From positions 39,514,501 to 39,578,500 of the forward strand of contig JAZHRO010000002.1 of NCBI GenBank assembly GCA_037157565.1: a stretch of 64,000 nucleotides of DNA. The letters are read 5' to 3'. Position numbers and translations under genes: made by a program. The notes under the pieces were generated by a model. The model did no database searches, was not told the DNA's origin, and saw only the letters and a list, made by a program, of their open reading frames with translations. Origin of the DNA: Thalassia testudinum (lineage: Eukaryota > Streptophyta > Magnoliopsida > Alismatales > Hydrocharitaceae). Of this stretch, positions 1 to 11,059 are shown piece by piece (within the stretch, counting starts at the first letter, position 1; the number at the start of each line of letters is the position of its first letter).

Positions 1-116
1 AAGTAGACAATTTCTTAATGATTGAAAATAACTCAGGTCCAAATAATCCAACCTAATTCTTTTATAAATAGCATATAGTTTTTGCTAGGGACTAGCAAAA
101 GATAGGCATGGGAGTA
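1..116 (+). mobile_element. 3' end of the internal region of an Athila-like retrotransposon, with polypurine tract
   Basis: The stretch at 78-116 is nearly identical to 8942-8979 and to the complement of 19757-19797: a GCTAGGGACTAGCAAAAG block followed by GGCATGGGAGTA. In each place this purine-rich block lies directly before an LTR beginning TG. It is therefore read as the polypurine tract that primes plus-strand synthesis. The rest of the upstream element is outside the window. No coding sequence is visible here. Confidence 0.7.
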
Positions 117-1016
117 TGATGTAAACACATTTACACTACTTAAAATGTCTATTTTTGCATGTTCTTAAGCATAGGATTGCATTTCATGATATAAATATTG
201 CATAGCATGCATCATCTTGCATTTAAAGTAGCTTGAATAAAATGGAGGTTAATTGTCTCCTTTTATGTGCTTGGACAGGGCAAACATTTTATCGGGGCCT
301 CGGATCAAAGATCTAACTGTATGGATGTGATCAGGGCAACGATTGGAGTTCAATGACTCCAAGATCACCCTAATCAGGCATCCGTACCATCATTTAGTGA
401 CCCGGGAACCCGAGAGCATCAAGGGCCAGGATGGTAAAAATTCACACTTCAGATGAAAAATCTGACCGTACGGATGAATTCGGATCGACGATCGCAGCCC
501 AATGACGCAAAAATCGAATCAATCCGACATCCGTGACACCATCTACAACTTCCAGAAGATGGACGGCCAAGATGGCACCACGTGGCGCCATCTCGGCCGC
601 CCAAACGGCCTCATGCAATCTCGGCAGTCTCCGCATCCGCCTTTCCCCGTTGTTGGATCAAGATCCAACAGCTGCGACGCGCCTGCGCTGAAGTCAAGCG
701 CTCGACATAAACGCGACCCCAGCGCGTTGGTCAAGCGCTCTAACGCGAAGCGGGGACGCGCGTTCGAGCCTCGCCACGCTGAAATTGGAGCGGTGGCGTG
801 CCTCCGATCAACCGCACAATTGCGATCCAACGGCCGCGCGCGCTCAATCAAGATGACGCGCTCACGCACGCCCGCGCGTAATGCGCGATCGCAAGCTGGC
901 GGGCGCGCAATGCAGCAGGTGAAGGCGCGACTTAAGCCCTCCGATCTCGCGATCGGACGGCTGAGGATCGTTGAACGTGCATAGGCGTTGCTCGCGCGAG
1001 CAGCTGAGCGAGCGTG

Positions 1017-1078
1017 CGTGGGCGTGGAAGCTACGCCCACGTTGGGGGCTTTAGCGACGGTTTTATCCGTCACTAAAG
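1017..1078. other. Two adjacent hairpins upstream of the LTR A TATA box
   Basis: The arms CGTGGGCGT (1017-1025) and ACGCCCACG (1033-1041) are perfect inverted repeats. The arms CTTTAGCGACGG (1049-1060) and CCGTCACTAAAG (1067-1078) pair with one mismatch. They sit about 60-110 bases before the TATA box. They could be U3 regulatory or folding elements, or a relic of a small insertion. The function is unknown. Confidence 0.5.
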
Positions 1079-1134
1079 ACCCCTCATTTATTATTTTGAA
1101 GTTGTAATGTCCATTTTGCCCCCACTCCTTGAAA

Positions 1135-1144
1135 CTATAAAAGG
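1135..1144 (+). promoter_or_regulatory. TATA box of LTR A
   Basis: CTATAAAAGG lies in the middle of the LTR and is followed by a CT-rich leader, as in plant LTR promoters. It would mark the U3/R boundary about 30 bases downstream. Confidence 0.6.
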
Positions 1145-1696
1145 AGACCCCTCCATACGAAATTCTCATCCCTTCCTTCTCTTCTCTACCCCTCCAAAGC
1201 TCAAGAGAAGCTTGTCCCACACCCGGGATGCTCCTCGCGAGATAAAGTCTAAATTTTCGTCCCCCTTCAGAAGTGGATCCCGCGACGACGATGGCGTGCT
1301 GCTCCGTTCCCGTTCTTCTGCTTCGTCCTCCTTCGTCCAGGCATCGTCCCGTCCGGCTCGTCCTCCAAGCAACTGTCGAGGAGGATTTCTCTCTCCCTAT
1401 TCTTTTTGCTGCTTTCTAGTATAGATTTACTGCTTTCTAGTGTAGTTTTGCTCGTCCTCCAAGCAATCGTCGAGGAAGATATTTCTCCATCCATTCTTTT
1501 AATGCTTTCTAGAGTAAATTTATCGCTTTCTAGAGTAATTGTTTTATGCTTTGTAGTTGTAAGAGTGAAATAAACAATCTCCTTAATGATAAATTCCTTG
1601 TTTATTCTACATCTCATTTTGATTTCTCTGTGTAATATTCTCTCTCTCTTACTCTCTCTCTCTTCTATTTATTGTAAATAATTAGATAGTTTTAAA

Positions 1697-3672
1697 TTGA
1701 ATTATTTCGTGACAAATAAAAAGAAACACGTAGTTTTTAAATCAAACGTCCTCCTCCAGGTGTTTGACCCGGAATTTCAATTTCGGTATAAATTTTATTT
1801 GTTGAACACGAATTCTTCACTTTCAAACTACAGCTACAGGTTTTCCAAAACCAAACACGTTAGCATAGCAATTCGTACGTTCAACAACGAGGACGATTTT
1901 GAATTAAAACCTAATGTCATTGGCCTAATTAATTTTCACTTCCATGGTCATGCAAGTGAAGATCCCTTTCTCCATCTGGAAGACTTAACCCGATTAGCTG
2001 AAACTGTTAAACCAAGAAACATCGGGTTATCAATTATCCTCATGAAAATGTTCCCATTTTCGTTGCGGGATAAAGAGTCGCAATGGTTGCGCACCCTTAG
2101 GAGAACCATCCATTCTTGGGAAGAGATGTGAACAGGATTTCTCAAGAAATTCTTCCCAATCAGGTGAACCAATGCGCTTCGCCGAGCTATAAGTTCTTTC
2201 ACGCAACAAAACACCAAGCAATTTCATGAGGCATGGGAAAGGTATAATAACCTCCTCCGGAAATGTTCACACCATGGTCTGCCTAACTGGCATGTAGCCC
2301 AGATCTTCTATTATAGGCTAAATGAAACTTTGAAGCAGATTACATACGCTTCTTGCAGAGGGAATTTTATGAATAAAGACGAGAATGGAGCATGTGAATT
2401 ATTTGAGAACATGAGTGAAAACTCAATGAACAATGCCTCTATTGTCGCCTTTAATCGTACCAGCCTGCCCCACAATGTTCATGAAGTTGACACGGGACCC
2501 TCCCATTCATCCACAGATCTTAACCTTATTGCACAAAAATTGGATGAAGTCTCCATCGTGCACAAGAAGCTGGACGAGCTTTTGGCCAACCCCACCCACT
2601 CTATGGTAAACACCTCCACACCATCACTCCGTCACAACCCTAATCCTTCAAATGCCAGGCTTATTCCCAAAAACCCAGTAAGATCGTCCTTACCAAGTAT
2701 CGCGCCAGCGATTCGGTAAGCAATGTGGACCTGGCCTCTATAAGCCAGTACTTCGACATGAAGGACCAAGCCTTCATGTGCTCGGATGCATATATGCATG
2801 CAGACTCATCTTCTGGCTTAGAAGACGCTTGCACCCTGGGGAATAACCTGTTCTCTGCTACTTATAACCCAGGGTGGCGAAATCATCCTAACTTCGCATG
2901 GACGAGTAACCCACAATGTCAAAACCCTGCGGGTGGGCCAATGCGACCGTCCGCACCCGTTATCCCAAGGGCCCAGTCTAATCCTGTGGCAAATCTTCCA
3001 TCGGGTCCTTTCATACCTCAAACAGAACACGCATCAAGTCCTCTCGATAAATTGATGCGAATGATGACGGAAATGTCTAAGCGCCATGAAGAAAACATGA
3101 CCTCTCTTCAGCACCAATTAGCACAGCAGAATGCTGAGATCAGTCAACTACGCATGACGGCTTGATCTCAGGGCACTCTTCCAGCCCAACCTATCCCTAA
3201 TCCACGAAATTTTGTACCCCGTGGTCCTCAACCACAGGTACGACCTTCTCAGGGGAAGGTTCATCAGATTCTGTAAGCTCCGAGCACTCCTCCGGGATTT
3301 CAGGCTAATCCCGCAACAGCACCTCACCCTTATGTCCCTATTGCGAACCCTCCTCCGCCTTATAATCCCACTGGACCCACGACATCCAATGCGATTACTA
3401 CAAGGAGCGGTAAGCGAACCGTCGACCTGCCTCGACCTGATCCTGGTCCATCTTTTTCATCATCCTCTCATTCGAGATGCGCACCGCATTCTCGTGAGGA
3501 TAATACACCCAAACTAGTGCCAGAATCAGTCCCATTCCCTAAGGCTCTACTGAGGGAGCCAAAAGGCAAGAAAAAGGATATGCATGCCTTTGATAACCTG
3601 CATAATTTATTCAGGGATGTTGAAATCAAAGTACCCCTGTTAGAGGCTATCGACCATATACCAACTGCCACT
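1697..3672 (+). pseudogene. gag (capsid/nucleocapsid region) of the Athila-like element, broken
   Basis: One frame runs from about 1697 to 2719 and contains DFELKPN (about 1890), FPFSLRD (about 2050) and a helical LDEVSIVHKKLDELL segment (about 2545). Stops interrupt it at 2129-2131 and near 2165. The frame then shifts at about 2717-2725 and continues in frame 1 with YNPGWRNHPNF (about 2861) and AITTRSGK (about 3390). Further stops occur at 3163-3165 and about 3271. The homologous protein packages retroelement RNA into virus-like particles. I see no intact CCHC zinc knuckle. No convincing ATG marks the start, so the 5' boundary is arbitrary. Not functional as it stands. Confidence 0.75.
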
Positions 3673-3729
3673 TGATTTTTCAAAGACTACACTACACCCA
3701 GGTGACAATCAAAGAAAACAAAGAATCCG

Positions 3730-4434
3730 GTGGTCCTCTCGCCTCATGCGAGTTGTGCTATACTGTCAAATCTACCACCGAAGCAGAAGGATCCGGGCAC
3801 ACCGCTTATTTCTTGTAGCATCCAAGGCTGCAATTCTAACCGTGCTCTGCTTGATCTAGAATCTTCCATCAATCTTATACCTACCATCATGCTCGAGAAA
3901 TTTGCCTTAGGAAATCTGAAACCCACCCCTGTCACGTTGCAATTGGCAGATCATTCTGTCAAAATACCGAAGGGTGTGGTGGAAGACGTGGTGGTTAGGG
4001 TCAACAGTCTTTGTTTTCCTGTTGACTTTCTTGTTTTGGATATGGAAGTTCCTAACTCACTTTCTGATTGTCTAATCATCCTTGGTCGACCTTTCTTGGC
4101 CACAGACTGTGCCCATATCGACTGTGAGTCGGGCTGCATTGAGATTGCCGTTGGCTCTGAGAAGATCAAGCTAAACATCTTCAAGACAGCCAAGAATTTT
4201 GATTGTGATTGCATCGAGGATGACATGTCTGACGAGGACACAGCCGTCATCGCATGTATCGGACTAATAAGGACCTATTCTGACTGCTGTGGATTGCCCC
4301 TGAACACAGACCATCGCCTGACTGACACATATTGTGACGTTCCCCCATCCCTCCCCTTACCCTTACATTCTCCTGACCAGACTTCTGACAAGGTTTTTTC
4401 CGCTTCCCACACCTCGTGGTCTGAGTCATATTGA
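3730..4434 (+). pseudogene. Aspartic protease region of the Athila-like element, active-site glycine lost
   Basis: This open stretch of 234 codons continues the gag frame. The protease core is recognised by ALLDLESSINLIP (about 3841-3880) and IILGRPFL (about 4075). The retroelement consensus around the catalytic aspartate is DLGAS. Here the glycine codon reads GAA (Glu), one G-to-A step from GGA, which should abolish activity. In an intact element the enzyme would cut the Gag-Pol polyprotein. Two stops upstream (about 3673 and 3703) separate it from gag. The copy at 24498-24791 keeps the glycine. Confidence 0.75.
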
Positions 4435-4503
4435 GGCTACTCACCTCCAAACCACCCTTTTAAAGATCGGATTGCCTTTTCTTTTTCGCCAAATCAGGCG
4501 GAC

Positions 4504-5540
4504 ATGCGACTCCACACTGGGACCTTGAGCCCACATATTGATCACTGGGGCTATCCCTTTTTGGATCCATCAATCCAAAATGCCCCTCTTCTTGGCCAAT
4601 CTGAGGGCCAACTTCTTCCTCATATCCTTCTTTCTTCTGATCCACTTGGGATACTCTCGTCCCAAGAAATGGCAGATCTTTCGCCAACCACTCCCGAGTT
4701 GAAAGAGCTGCCTGACACGCTTAAATATGTTTTCTTGGGGCCAAATGAAACTCTCCCCGTAATTATTAATTCAAAATTGACCAAGGAGCAAGAGTGCAAA
4801 CTAACAAAGGTCCTTATGGAACACAAAGCAGCCATTGGATGGTCCTTATCTGACTTAACTGGCATTAGCCCCTCCTACTCACTCACCGTATATATATGGA
4901 GGAGTAAGCGCGACCTTCCCGCGAGATGCAGTGACGTCTCAACCCTAATATGCGGGAGGTCGTTAAAAAGGAAATCATTAAGTGGCTTGATGCGGGTATA
5001 ATCTACCTGATCAACGATAGCCCCTGGGTGAGCCCGATTAATGTCGTACCTAAAAAGGCGAGACTCACCATCCGTGTCAATGACAGGGGCGAATCCATCC
5101 CTACACGCACTCCTACATCTTGGAGAGTGTGTGCAGATTATAGGAAACTGAATGCTACAACAAAGAAAGATCACTTTCCACTACCTTTTATTGACCAAAT
5201 CCTGGAGCGGTCAGTGGGAAATAATTTTTTTTGTTTCCTGGATTGATTCTCTAGATATAACTAGGTCGCTATTGACCCTTGAGACCAAGAGAAAACCACC
5301 TTTACCTACCCCTTTGACGCCTTTGCATTTAGAAGAATGCCATTCAAACTTTGTAATGCGCCAGCAACTTTTCAGAGATGTATGCTGGCGATATTCCATG
5401 ACATGGTGGTGACTTTTTGAGGTCTTCATGGATGACTTTTCGGTCTTCAGACCTTCATTTGACGATTGTCTTGTCAACCTAACCCATATCCTTCGGAGAT
5501 GTATTGATGTAAACCTCGTGCTTTCTTAGGAGAAAAGTCA
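4504..5540 (+). pseudogene. Reverse transcriptase region of the Athila-like element, frameshifted
   Basis: The N-terminal part (4504-5001, frame 1) carries LKYVFLGPNETLPVII and AIGWSLSDLTGISP. The fingers/palm part continues in another frame at 4950-5246 with VVKKEIIKWLDAGIIY, WVSPINVVPKK, WRVCADYRKLN and DHFPLPFIDQ. A stop follows FLD at about 5244, and the next block is badly degraded. The catalytic box reads VFMDDFSVF at about 5424-5450 but lies outside any long ORF. RT copies the element RNA into DNA in the cytoplasm. With several frame breaks this copy cannot make a working enzyme. Confidence 0.8.
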
Positions 5541-5544
5541 TTTT

Positions 5545-6357
5545 ATGGCACACGAGGGAATTATTCTCGGGCATATCATCTCCGATAAGGGTATTGAGGT
5601 TGACAGAGCTAAGCTTGATGTGATTGCTGATTTACCTTTCCCTAGCTCTATCAAGCAAATCCGCTCCTTCTTAGGACACGTCGATTTCTACAGGAGATTC
5701 ATCAAAGACTTCCCTAAGATTTCTATACCTTTAACTCATCTCCTATCAACCGATGTACCCTTTGATATGGGCCCTAACTGCATACGAGCATTCACGCAGC
5801 TGCGTGATGCTGTCACCAAGGCCCCTATTCTCCAGCCACCTAACTGGTCCCTCGACTTTGAACTCATGTGTGACGCTTTCGACCTTACAGTCGGAGCCAT
5901 CCTAGGACAAAGACGCGATAGACACCCCTTCGTGGTGTACTACGCCAATATGACGTTGGATGAGGCCCAACGTAATTATACAACCACTGAGAAAGAACTA
6001 CTGGCAATCATCTTTGGGCTGGAGAAATTCTGCTCTTACCTTCTGGGCTCGCATGTTACTGTATTCACTGACCACGCGGCCATTCATCATCTCATGCACA
6101 AGAAGGATGCCAAGCCTAGACTGATTCGTTGGATCCTTCTGCTCCAAGAATTTGACCTTGAAATCTGTGATAAGGCCGGAGCCCAAAATATTTTTGCTGA
6201 TCATCTATCGAGACTAGACCCTGACCACATTGGACTTACCCTTCCAATTAATGAGGTTTTTCCCGATGAGCACCTACTGGCAATTAATATGGCAAGTGGA
6301 CCTTGGTATGCCGACATTGCCAATTACCCTGCTTCTGGTTCCCTTCCACGTGGCTGA
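5545..6357 (+). CDS. RT thumb/connection and RNase H segment of the Athila-like element
   Basis: 270 open codons. They start with [19 protein letters not shown] (RT thumb/connection) and [16 protein letters not shown]. The RNase H fold follows, with visible acidic residues in LMCDAFD (about 5866), [10 protein letters not shown] (about 5988) and VFTDHAAI (about 6060), and the terminal [10 protein letters not shown]. RNase H degrades the RNA strand during reverse transcription. The frame stops at 6355-6357 where Trp is expected (PRG then stop), then continues in the same frame to about 6465 before shifting. It is a domain of a former polyprotein, not a separate gene. Confidence 0.75.
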   Translation: MAHEGIILGHIISDKGIEVDRAKLDVIADLPFPSSIKQIRSFLGHVDFYRRFIKDFPKISIPLTHLLSTDVPFDMGPNCIRAFTQLRDAVTKAPILQPPNWSLDFELMCDAFDLTVGAILGQRRDRHPFVVYYANMTLDEAQRNYTTTEKELLAIIFGLEKFCSYLLGSHVTVFTDHAAIHHLMHKKDAKPRLIRWILLLQEFDLEICDKAGAQNIFADHLSRLDPDHIGLTLPINEVFPDEHLLAINMASGPWYADIANYPASGSLPRG

Positions 6358-6482
6358 CCTAAAAACCAACGCGAGCGTCTCATCGCAGAAGCAAAGTACT
6401 ATTTCTGGGATAATCCACTACTTTTTCGAATAGGTGCTGACCAGATCATCCGTCGCTGTATCCTGATAGCGAATTCCCCAGT

Positions 6483-7589
6483 GTGCTATCCTTCTGTCAC
6501 GATCAGGCCTGCGAAGGCCATTTCTCTGGGAGGAAAACTGCAGCCAAGGTGTTGCAATGCGGTTTCTTTTGTCCCTCCCTTCACCAAGATGCACACAATT
6601 ATGCTAAACATTGCACTAGGTGCCAGTCGTTAGGGTCAATGTTACGTCGTGACATGATGCCCTTGCAACCCATCCTAGCTGCTGAAATCTTTGACATTTG
6701 CGGAATCGATTTCATGGATCCCTTTCCTCCTTCCAACGACTTTGAGTACATCCTCGTTGCTATTGATTATGCTTCGAAATGGATCGAAGCTATTCCCACG
6801 TGCCATGCTGACCATGTCATATCTACTCAATTTGTCAAAGACCACATTTTTGCACGCTTTGGAATCCCCCAAGCCATTATCTCTGATGGAGGAAGTCATT
6901 TTACCCATGCATCTTTTCGGACACTTCTGAGGAAATATGGAGTCCACCATCGTATCGCATCTCCGTATAATCCTCAGACGAACGGTCAGGCTGAGGTGTC
7001 GAACCGAAAAATCAAGCAAATTCTCCAGAAGACGACTCGGCCTGATCGTAACGATTGGTCCAACAAGCTGATTGACGCACTTTGGGCTTATCGGACTGCC
7101 TTCAAGGCTCCCCTTGGTATGTCTCCTTATAGAATTGTTTACGGGAAGCCTTGTCATTTGCCCGTGGAGCTGGAACACCGCGCTTATTGGGCGGTTCACC
7201 AATGTAACCTCGACCCAAACCTGTGTGGTCAAGAAAGAAAACTCCAACTCCAGGAGCTAGAAGAACTTCGTTGTGAAGCCTATGATTCTGCCTTAAATTT
7301 CAAACAACGCACTAAGGCCTTTCACGACAGCCGAATTCGGCGGAAGGAATTTGAGCCATCTCAGCAAGTTTGGCTTTACAACGCTCGGCTCAAATTCTTT
7401 ACAGGGAAATTAAAGTCCAGATGGACTGGTCCCTACTTGGTCTCGAGACCATTTCCCAACAGGGCCATTGAAATTGAAGATCCCAAATTTGGGCATAAAT
7501 TTACGATCAATGGGCAGCGGTTAAAATCCTATCTTACTCATGAACCCGCCCCCGTTGGTGAAACTATTGCCCTGCTAGAGGGTAACTAA
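6483..7589 (+). CDS. Integrase of the Athila-like element, apparently complete
   Basis: 368 open codons covering all three integrase modules. The HHCC zinc-binding domain has H in [15 protein letters not shown] and the CxxC in HCTRCQSLG (about 6490-6640). The catalytic core has the DDE triad in [10 protein letters not shown] (about 6700), IISDGGSHF (about 6878) and NGQAEVSNR (about 6985), and continues through [24 protein letters not shown]-terminal GPY-type module has [15 protein letters not shown] (about 7410) and ends in LKSYL. Integrase inserts the cDNA into the genome. It is the only long intact pol domain of this element. A shift near 6465 cuts it off from the upstream frame, so it would not be translated from a normal polyprotein. 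Confidence 0.85.
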   Translation: MLSFCHDQACEGHFSGRKTAAKVLQCGFFCPSLHQDAHNYAKHCTRCQSLGSMLRRDMMPLQPILAAEIFDICGIDFMDPFPPSNDFEYILVAIDYASKWIEAIPTCHADHVISTQFVKDHIFARFGIPQAIISDGGSHFTHASFRTLLRKYGVHHRIASPYNPQTNGQAEVSNRKIKQILQKTTRPDRNDWSNKLIDALWAYRTAFKAPLGMSPYRIVYGKPCHLPVELEHRAYWAVHQCNLDPNLCGQERKLQLQELEELRCEAYDSALNFKQRTKAFHDSRIRRKEFEPSQQVWLYNARLKFFTGKLKSRWTGPYLVSRPFPNRAIEIEDPKFGHKFTINGQRLKSYLTHEPAPVGETIALLEGN

Positions 7590-8941
7590 CTTCTTGCCTC
7601 ACTCTGAGTCCAGCTGGAGACGTTAAATTCAATGCTCGTTGGGAGGCACCCCAGCAACACTCCTCAACTATCACTTACACAATTCCATTTCACTTCACTT
7701 CACACTTCTTCACTTTTCACTTCACCACCCACCATCCACCCACCCTACCACCCTGCTATATACCTTGCACTTCAGCTCTCGTACCCTAATCCTTGGACCT
7801 TGCATTACCCTGCATGCGTATGAGGACATAGCATCATTTGGCATGGGGGGGTGGATAGGCATCCATAGGATCTAGGTATTATATGGTATCATGCAGCTCC
7901 TACATCCATTATACATATCCATCTATAAATATGTACATAGCCTATTAAAAAAAAAAGGGGTATTTAGAAATGATCTGAAGGCTGAAACAAAAATACAATA
8001 AGTTTTTATGGATATTCAACCGCTGTTTTGAAGACTTTCCAGGCCATAAAAGCTTGATCCCCTCAGGCTTGGCCTAATTCACTTGAGCATTGATAAGATA
8101 GATCGGAATCTCTCCTAACTAAGGACGTATTCTTGTACCTGAGTCACCATTACAGGATTCGTTGGTTTGCTTTTACGTGAGAGCCTAAGTAATCTTGGTT
8201 TACACTACACTTAGCGAGAAAGACCAAGTGAACATAAGATCCAACCCTAGTGTTCATTGAGGAAGGTAGAGTCCTTACCTGTGCGCGCAAGTAGACTTTT
8301 TATCCTAGACTTTAGTCTTGTGTTTAGGACAAACTCTTTCCACCGACAAAGTACTCTCCCACCAAAAATGTGTGCTCCTCCAAATAAAGTTGTAAGAGAT
8401 ATACTGATACTTGTTTCAAAAAAAAAAAAGAAAGAAATCTTGCAAATAAGTCAGTATATCTTTCAAATGTCTGTAAATTCTCCCCAAAATGTTTTTTAGG
8501 GCACGTTACAAATATCTTGTTTCTACCATATATTTCTTAAGCCACAAAAGCAATAAAAGTGGGGTTGAGTTTTCCATCATCTTTTTGAGGGTCAATCCGA
8601 AGACGTGAGCTGAAACTGGGACCAACCTGCACTCAAAAATTCGTGAAACCCTGGGCTTGAGCCTTAATGCTCATCTGGTCAGAATTGATCCTTCACTATG
8701 CACAAACCATAATCTGTTAAGCTCTCGAGTACGGCAAAACCCTCTAAGTCCTGGAAATCGTACTTAGGGTTTAAATATCAAGAGTCTAGGTTAGTCGAGA
8801 GATGGTCTATATCATGTAAGACTTAAAATACTGGTAGTCTTCTCTGCAATTAGTTCTCACAATATCCAATGGATAAATACATCCATGTCGCTTCAGAAAA
8901 AAATCTTCAGCTTAAGATCATTTCTAAACACAATACAAAAT
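7590..8941 (+). other. Post-pol noncoding region of the Athila-like element
   Basis: There is no convincing ORF and no envelope-like gene. Two motifs stand out and recur in the minus-strand element. One is a GGGAGGCACCCC block at 7639-7654, shortly after the integrase stop. The other is TGAGGACATAGCATC followed by GGCATGGGGGGG at 7821-7854, which resembles a second polypurine tract. 7680-7760 is CT/CA-rich. The remainder up to the polypurine tract shows no recognised feature. Confidence 0.6.
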
Positions 8942-8979
8942 ATTTTGCTAGGGACTAGCAAAAGATAGGCATGGGAGTA
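8942..8979 (+). other. Polypurine tract of the Athila-like element
   Basis: TTTGCTAGGGACTAGC followed by AAAAGATAGGCATGGGAGTA lies directly before the TG that opens the 3' LTR at 8980. It is the same block as at 78-116. Plus-strand DNA synthesis is primed at this type of site. Confidence 0.75.
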
Positions 8980-11059
8980 TGTAAATATGCCATCTTATGT
9001 TATTTCCTAGCACTGCCATTGCATCTTATGTAGCCGTAATTGCATTTGTAAATATACACCCGCATGCATTTATAAAGAGGGGAGGAGAGAGAATAATTGG
9101 TCATCCAATCCACTTCTATTAATTAACATTTTCCTTAAGTATGGCATTGTGATTTCACCATTTTCATTTTTTTTATTTTTTTGTATTTTCCTTTCTCATG
9201 CGGCTGCAAGGCATGGTATGCGCGCCTCTCCTCCTACCAACAGCATGGCAAGGTGTGCGCACCTCTCTGCCTGCCAGCAGCATGGCATGAAGCATGCCCT
9301 CTCCTCTTTAAAACACCTTGCACTTCCCCTCGCTGGGGCATTCACCTTTAGATCACCCTCACCCTCAGTCAGTCATTGGTCAACCTCCTCCCCTCTCCCT
9401 CTCCATACACAGTTCCTCTTCTCACAAGTTGAGAAGAGGCACACCGTGCGTAGGTGAAAACCGACAGAGGTCTCAGACCACCACTGTGAGTTCCACCACC
9501 GCCCAGCTCTTTCATGAGCAGGTGGGCGTGGTGGCTTCGCATTTTGTTTCACTGCATTTCGTCTCCTCCACCATTAGCCAGAGCATCAAGCTCTCAAGCT
9601 CTAAAGCTCCAGCTCCCCACGCGCCTGCCTGCAACTTCAACCGGTTGCTGCGCGCTCGCCTGCAGGGTGTGCCCAACCTCTTCCCGCACGTGCAGACACT
9701 CCACAGCGCGCTCGTGCACGCAAAACCGGCTGCTATCGGTCGCATGACCGTGCGCGCACTGTAGCGCACTGTAGCGCGCGATCTGCGCGACACTGTAGCC
9801 ACCGGCAAGTTTCTCACTTAGCCAGTGAAACTTGCCAATGGCGCGGTGCTCTCTCTCCTCGCCCGCAACCCGCGCCAGCCGGTCACCGCGCCTCACCCGC
9901 CTGCAGCACTGTGCGCAGCACTCCGCAGCGCGCTGCGCCTCGCCCGCCCGCGCAGCAGAGTGCTGCGCTTCACTCAGCCACGCACGCGTGCTCTCTCTCC
10001 TACGCCCGTGTACCCCTGCGCATCAGACGTCGGGTCAGCGCGGCAGACGCCCCTCCTCTTTCAACGTGTACACACACACCGGTACACACGCACTAGTACA
10101 CACACACACTCATACACATATATATATATCCACTCACATCCTTACATAAATATATATACATATTTATATATATATACAAATATATATATATATACATATA
10201 CATCTATATATACATATCTAGTTATAGATATATATATATACATATATATACTTACATATACATCCACTTACCCATATCCATCTATACACCTCACAAACAC
10301 CACCCATACTCCCATACACGCGTCCCTCCGTCGCGCATAATATCGCGAGAATATTTGCACTAATTGCTGATATTCCCCGATATCCGCACAAAGCAAGCTC
10401 CTCCACCCTCACTCCCACACATCCATTCCACATTTAACGCGACACTCAGTCTTGTTGGTTGCGTCTTACTAGAAGTAGACCAACTTGACACCGTGCTACA
10501 TTCCATCTCTACTTCCACCTCCACCCCTATATACATAATATATACCTATATACACATATATATATTCTGTATCTACTATATATCTATACATATATATACT
10601 AAGCTAAGTGTTTCTTTCTTTCCTAACAACTTACTCTGTTTTCATTATTTCTTGCTATTAGAAAGATAAAAAAAAAAGTAAAAGAGAAAAGATAATTCTT
10701 GTCTTGCAGGTATTCGATCTTGCGAATAACAAGATCGATTTTTGGGAACCCCTACTTGGCTACAAGCCAAGAACCATTTGACTCAAAGCCAAGGACTTCA
10801 TTTTTTAGGATGTACCTCACGGACAACATTATCACCAACAAAAATCTTAAAAAATAGAAAAAAATCAAACACATAATAAATGCAAGGAAAAGATGCATTT
10901 TAGGAAAGGCGTAGAAACTCCTTGATCTTCAAATTCCCACCTCCCTGAGATCGACCCTAGGCCTAAAAGCGACCAAGATAAAATCAAGTAAGCCAGGTTA
11001 AAAATTTTGTGAAACTAGTGTAGACTTGATTTAGGATAACTCACTATACTAATTTCAAT
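8980..11059 (+). mobile_element. LTR B, 3' LTR of the Athila-like element (right end approximate)
   Basis: It opens with TGTAAATATG after the polypurine tract. A U5-type signature, CTCCCTGAGATCGACCCTAG, is seen at 10942-10961; related plant LTRs carry a similar CTCC..GCG/AGTTCGACC string near their ends. The right end is placed near 11059 by analogy only. A GC-rich block (9480-10060) is followed by a CA/TA microsatellite (about 10060-10280). ORFs called in it (for example 9825-10340) are low-complexity translation and not genes. Confidence 0.55.
10060..10280. repeat. CA/TA-rich microsatellite tract in LTR B
   Basis: Long runs of (AC)n then (TA)n and mixed TATATACATA units. It is an unstable simple-sequence tract inside the LTR. 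A shorter relative lies at 10530-10600. Confidence 0.85.

Larger units (their letters stand above)
117..1620 (+). mobile_element. LTR A, 3' LTR of the upstream Athila-like element (right end approximate)
   Basis: The LTR starts with TGATG directly after the polypurine tract. A TATA box lies at 1135-1144, followed by pyrimidine-rich leader sequence, and AATAAA-like strings occur near 1570. The right end is placed near a CA at about 1615-1620, but no primer-binding site or target duplication confirms it. The body at 480-1000 is GC-rich. The open frames in it (for example 502-984, and 543-1220 on the other strand) show no known protein and are taken as chance. Within it, roughly 300-390 and 455-545 look like two diverged copies of one unit. 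The LTR start differs from that of the element immediately downstream (8980), so the two are not a clean pair. Confidence 0.6.
1697..11059 (+). mobile_element. Athila-like Ty3/gypsy element, 5' end missing, decayed
   Basis: The order gag, protease, RT, RNase H, integrase (integrase last) places it in Ty3/gypsy. The FMDDF form of the RT catalytic box (about 5430), the TTRSGK block between gag and protease, and the post-pol GGGAGGC motif point to the Athila branch. No 5' LTR matching the 3' LTR at 8980 is visible, and no primer-binding site is seen between 1620 and 1850. The 5' part is therefore deleted or recombined. The family usually has a longer untranslated leader before gag, which is also absent. 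No envelope-like ORF follows pol. Lineage assignment is from motif recognition only. Confidence 0.75.

Noticed and set aside
502..1220. Overlapping GC-rich ORFs of 160 and 225 codons on opposite strands
   Set aside because: They lie in an LTR, have no domain and Arg/Ala-rich low-complexity content, and are expected by chance in GC-rich DNA.
7590..8941. Envelope-like gene expected after pol in some Athila elements
   Set aside because: No open frame of useful length and no membrane-protein pattern in this region or in 19798-21490.
117..8979. Reading LTR A as the 5' LTR of the element at 1697-11059
   Set aside because: The start sequences of the LTRs at 117 and 8980 do not align beyond the first bases and no primer-binding site follows LTR A.
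9825..10340. 171-codon ORF with Tyr/Ile/Thr repeats
   Set aside because: It is the translation of a CA/TA microsatellite in an LTR.
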